A DNA stretch of 64,000 nt from JABDIP01 sp965250245 (GTDB lineage Bacteria; Pseudomonadota; Alphaproteobacteria; DSM-16000; Inquilinaceae), in NCBI GenBank assembly GCA_965250245.1, contig OZ252296.1:4402001-4466000 (forward strand). The letters are read 5' to 3'. A program made the position numbers and the translations under genes. Below are positions 62,978 through 64,000 of the stretch, in pieces. Numbering within the stretch: position 1 is the first letter of the stretch; each line of letters opens with the position of its first letter. Under the pieces are notes generated by a model that did no database searches, was not told where the DNA came from, and worked only from the letters and a program-made list of their open reading frames with translations.

Positions 62978-63579
62978 CACAACGTCCTCGGGAACGGTTC
63001 GTTGCGGAACACGACGATCGACTGCATCGACAACCCGTTGCAGCCGCCCTCAGCCGCCGACTTCCAGTCGCGGCCGGCGTAGATCAGCGGGTTGGGAATG
63101 ATCGGCTCGTAGGGGAAGACCACGGTCACCACGACGATTTCAGTCGGCTCGCCGATGTCGAAGCCCGGCGCGTCGATATCCCCGTCGGCGTTGCAGTTCA
63201 CGCCCACGGTGGCGAGGTTGATGTCGTCGAAGACGCGCACGTCATAGGAGAGCTCGGCGCAATCGATCAGGATCAGCTCGTCGCACATGGCCTGTTCGAA
63301 CAGCGCCCTCTGAGCGCTGACATCGAGGGCGGGCAGGGTGTTGAGAAAGATCTGACCGGTGCGGACGGCGCGCGACGCCTTGTTGGCGGCGGATTCCAGC
63401 AGCACGCTGGTGCCGAAGATCATCGCGACCTCGAAGATCGACAGCAGCACGGTGAAGAAGATCGGCGCGACCAGCCCGAATTCCAGGGCTGTGCCGCCGT
63501 CGTCGTCACGTGCGAAACCGCCGCGCCGCTTACCCCATCGCGGCCAGCGCATCGCATTGCGCAAGAAACTGATCGCCAT
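62977..63579 (-). CDS. TadE/TadF-like pseudopilin
   Basis: A 200-residue protein with the prepilin segment GGTALEFGLVAPIFFTVLLS after about 25 basic residues, and a periplasmic domain with five cysteines. First gene of the tadE-tadE-tadG2 operon. It probably functions with the downstream pseudopilin in Tad pilus assembly. Confidence 0.88.
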   Translation of the reverse strand: MAISFLRNAMRWPRWGKRRGGFARDDDGGTALEFGLVAPIFFTVLLSIFEVAMIFGTSVLLESAANKASRAVRTGQIFLNTLPALDVSAQRALFEQAMCDELILIDCAELSYDVRVFDDINLATVGVNCNADGDIDAPGFDIGEPTEIVVVTVVFPYEPIIPNPLIYAGRDWKSAAEGGCNGLSMQSIVVFRNEPFPRTL

Positions 63580-63933
63580 CGATCCGATACCCCGAAAATG
63601 CGCTTACTACCGCCTTGGCAAGTAAACGCATCAATTTCTATACAGATCGTATAAATCTTGCCGGTAACCCATTAATTTTCTGTTAGGAATTACGGTTAAC
63701 CTCCGGAAATGCGGACTTAAATTCGACCCACAATGTCTTGAAATATCGACGCGACTACCTATGGGGCGTCCCTCAGTCGCGGTGGCACGGGAGTCGCCGT
63801 CTTGCAACCAGCCGCAAATACCTCACGAAGCGTGCCAGCAAGACTTAAGAAATTGGTGAATCGCCATCGATCCGATCGGCGATTTCACACGCTTCCGGGA
63901 TGGCGTGGGACCGTCGGGTGAAAGGGTCGGGGA
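63580..63933. other. Promoter region of the tad operon
   Basis: About 350 bases, AT-rich near the tad genes. It holds the CtrA-like motif at 63672-63700. The rest, from 63720 to 63933, shows no gene or strong repeat. Confidence 0.5.
63672..63700 (-). promoter_or_regulatory. CtrA-like motif upstream of the tadE operon
   Basis: The element begins TTAATTTTCTGTTAG and ends GGAATTACGGTTAAC on the plus strand, about 93-121 bases upstream of the first tadE start. It is shared with the tadG1 upstream region and resembles TTAA-N7-TTAA. Confidence 0.5.
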
Positions 63934-64000
63934 TGGTGGGCCCGGCAGGATTCGAACCTGCGACAACACCGTTATGAGCGGCGCGTTCTGACCACTGAAC
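63934..64000 (-). tRNA. tRNA-Ile (anticodon CAU, lysidine type), 5' end beyond window
   Basis: Encoded CCA at 63934-63936, acceptor 3' strand CGGGCCC, T arm GCAGG-TTCGAAT-CCTGC, anticodon stem CGCCG/CGGTG with loop CTCATAA. The CAT anticodon in a CTCATAA loop is the mark of the isoleucine tRNA whose C34 is changed to lysidine to read AUA, rather than of Met tRNAs. The acceptor 5' strand lies outside the window. Confidence 0.85.

Overview
The window is GC-rich DNA from an alphaproteobacterium, most likely of the Rhodospirillales type. This is inferred from its gene families: a prkA-yeaH-spoVR stress operon, an ArsR-methyltransferase/metF/metH cluster, mlaA-mlaC, a symporter/DUF4212/exonuclease/DUF294 group, Tad pilus proteins, and GTG or TTG starts behind good Shine-Dalgarno sites. 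Most of the sequence is ordinary chromosome. One accessory zone lies at about 13.3-27 kb, and a short, very unusual tRNA locus lies at 42.3-42.7 kb.

Region by region. 0-8 kb: a partial Xaa-Pro aminopeptidase, a DUF1127 protein, prmA, a bacterial serpin, uvrD/pcrA and an XRE/MmyB regulator; a perfect 45-bp inverted repeat separates the last two. 8.4-13.3 kb: prkA-yeaH-spoVR. 13.3-19 kb: a sialidase-like lipoprotein gene, a displaced and broken copy of the spoVR 3' end, then a two-gene unit on the minus strand encoding a PD-(D/E)XK-like nuclease and a SIR2-protein kinase fusion that is much richer in AT than its neighbours; this looks like a defence module. 19-27 kb: small membrane and unknown proteins, a creatininase-type amidohydrolase, and a tandem array of a membrane-anchored family I do not recognise (four full members plus a truncated fifth), bounded by a VOC gene and a copy of its 3' end. 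27-42 kb: CLC chloride channel, TIM-barrel lipoprotein, GGDEF protein, thioesterase, metH-metF-regulator operon, mlaA-mlaC and ettA.

42.3-42.74 kb, minus strand: a promoter with a GC-rich discriminator, a 20-codon reading frame containing the run Asp-Glu-Arg-Glu-Glu-Asp, two hairpins, an intrinsic terminator, and then three directly abutting tRNA genes with anticodons GUC, CUC and UUC. I read this as a tRNA operon controlled by ribosome-mediated attenuation; that is inference, but every part is visible in the sequence.

42.8-64 kb: an endonuclease V-like gene, a SUKH protein, a Gfo/Idh/MocA oxidoreductase and an orphan solute-binding protein; an acetate-type symporter cluster; unknown small membrane proteins; a methyltransferase, a PilZ protein and an MFS transporter; two TadG-like von Willebrand proteins in tandem with a vestigial third copy; two TadE-like proteins; and the start of a tRNA-Ile(CAU). 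Three separate loci (spoVR, VOC, tadG) carry displaced 3'-terminal gene fragments, a recurrent sign of tandem duplication followed by decay.
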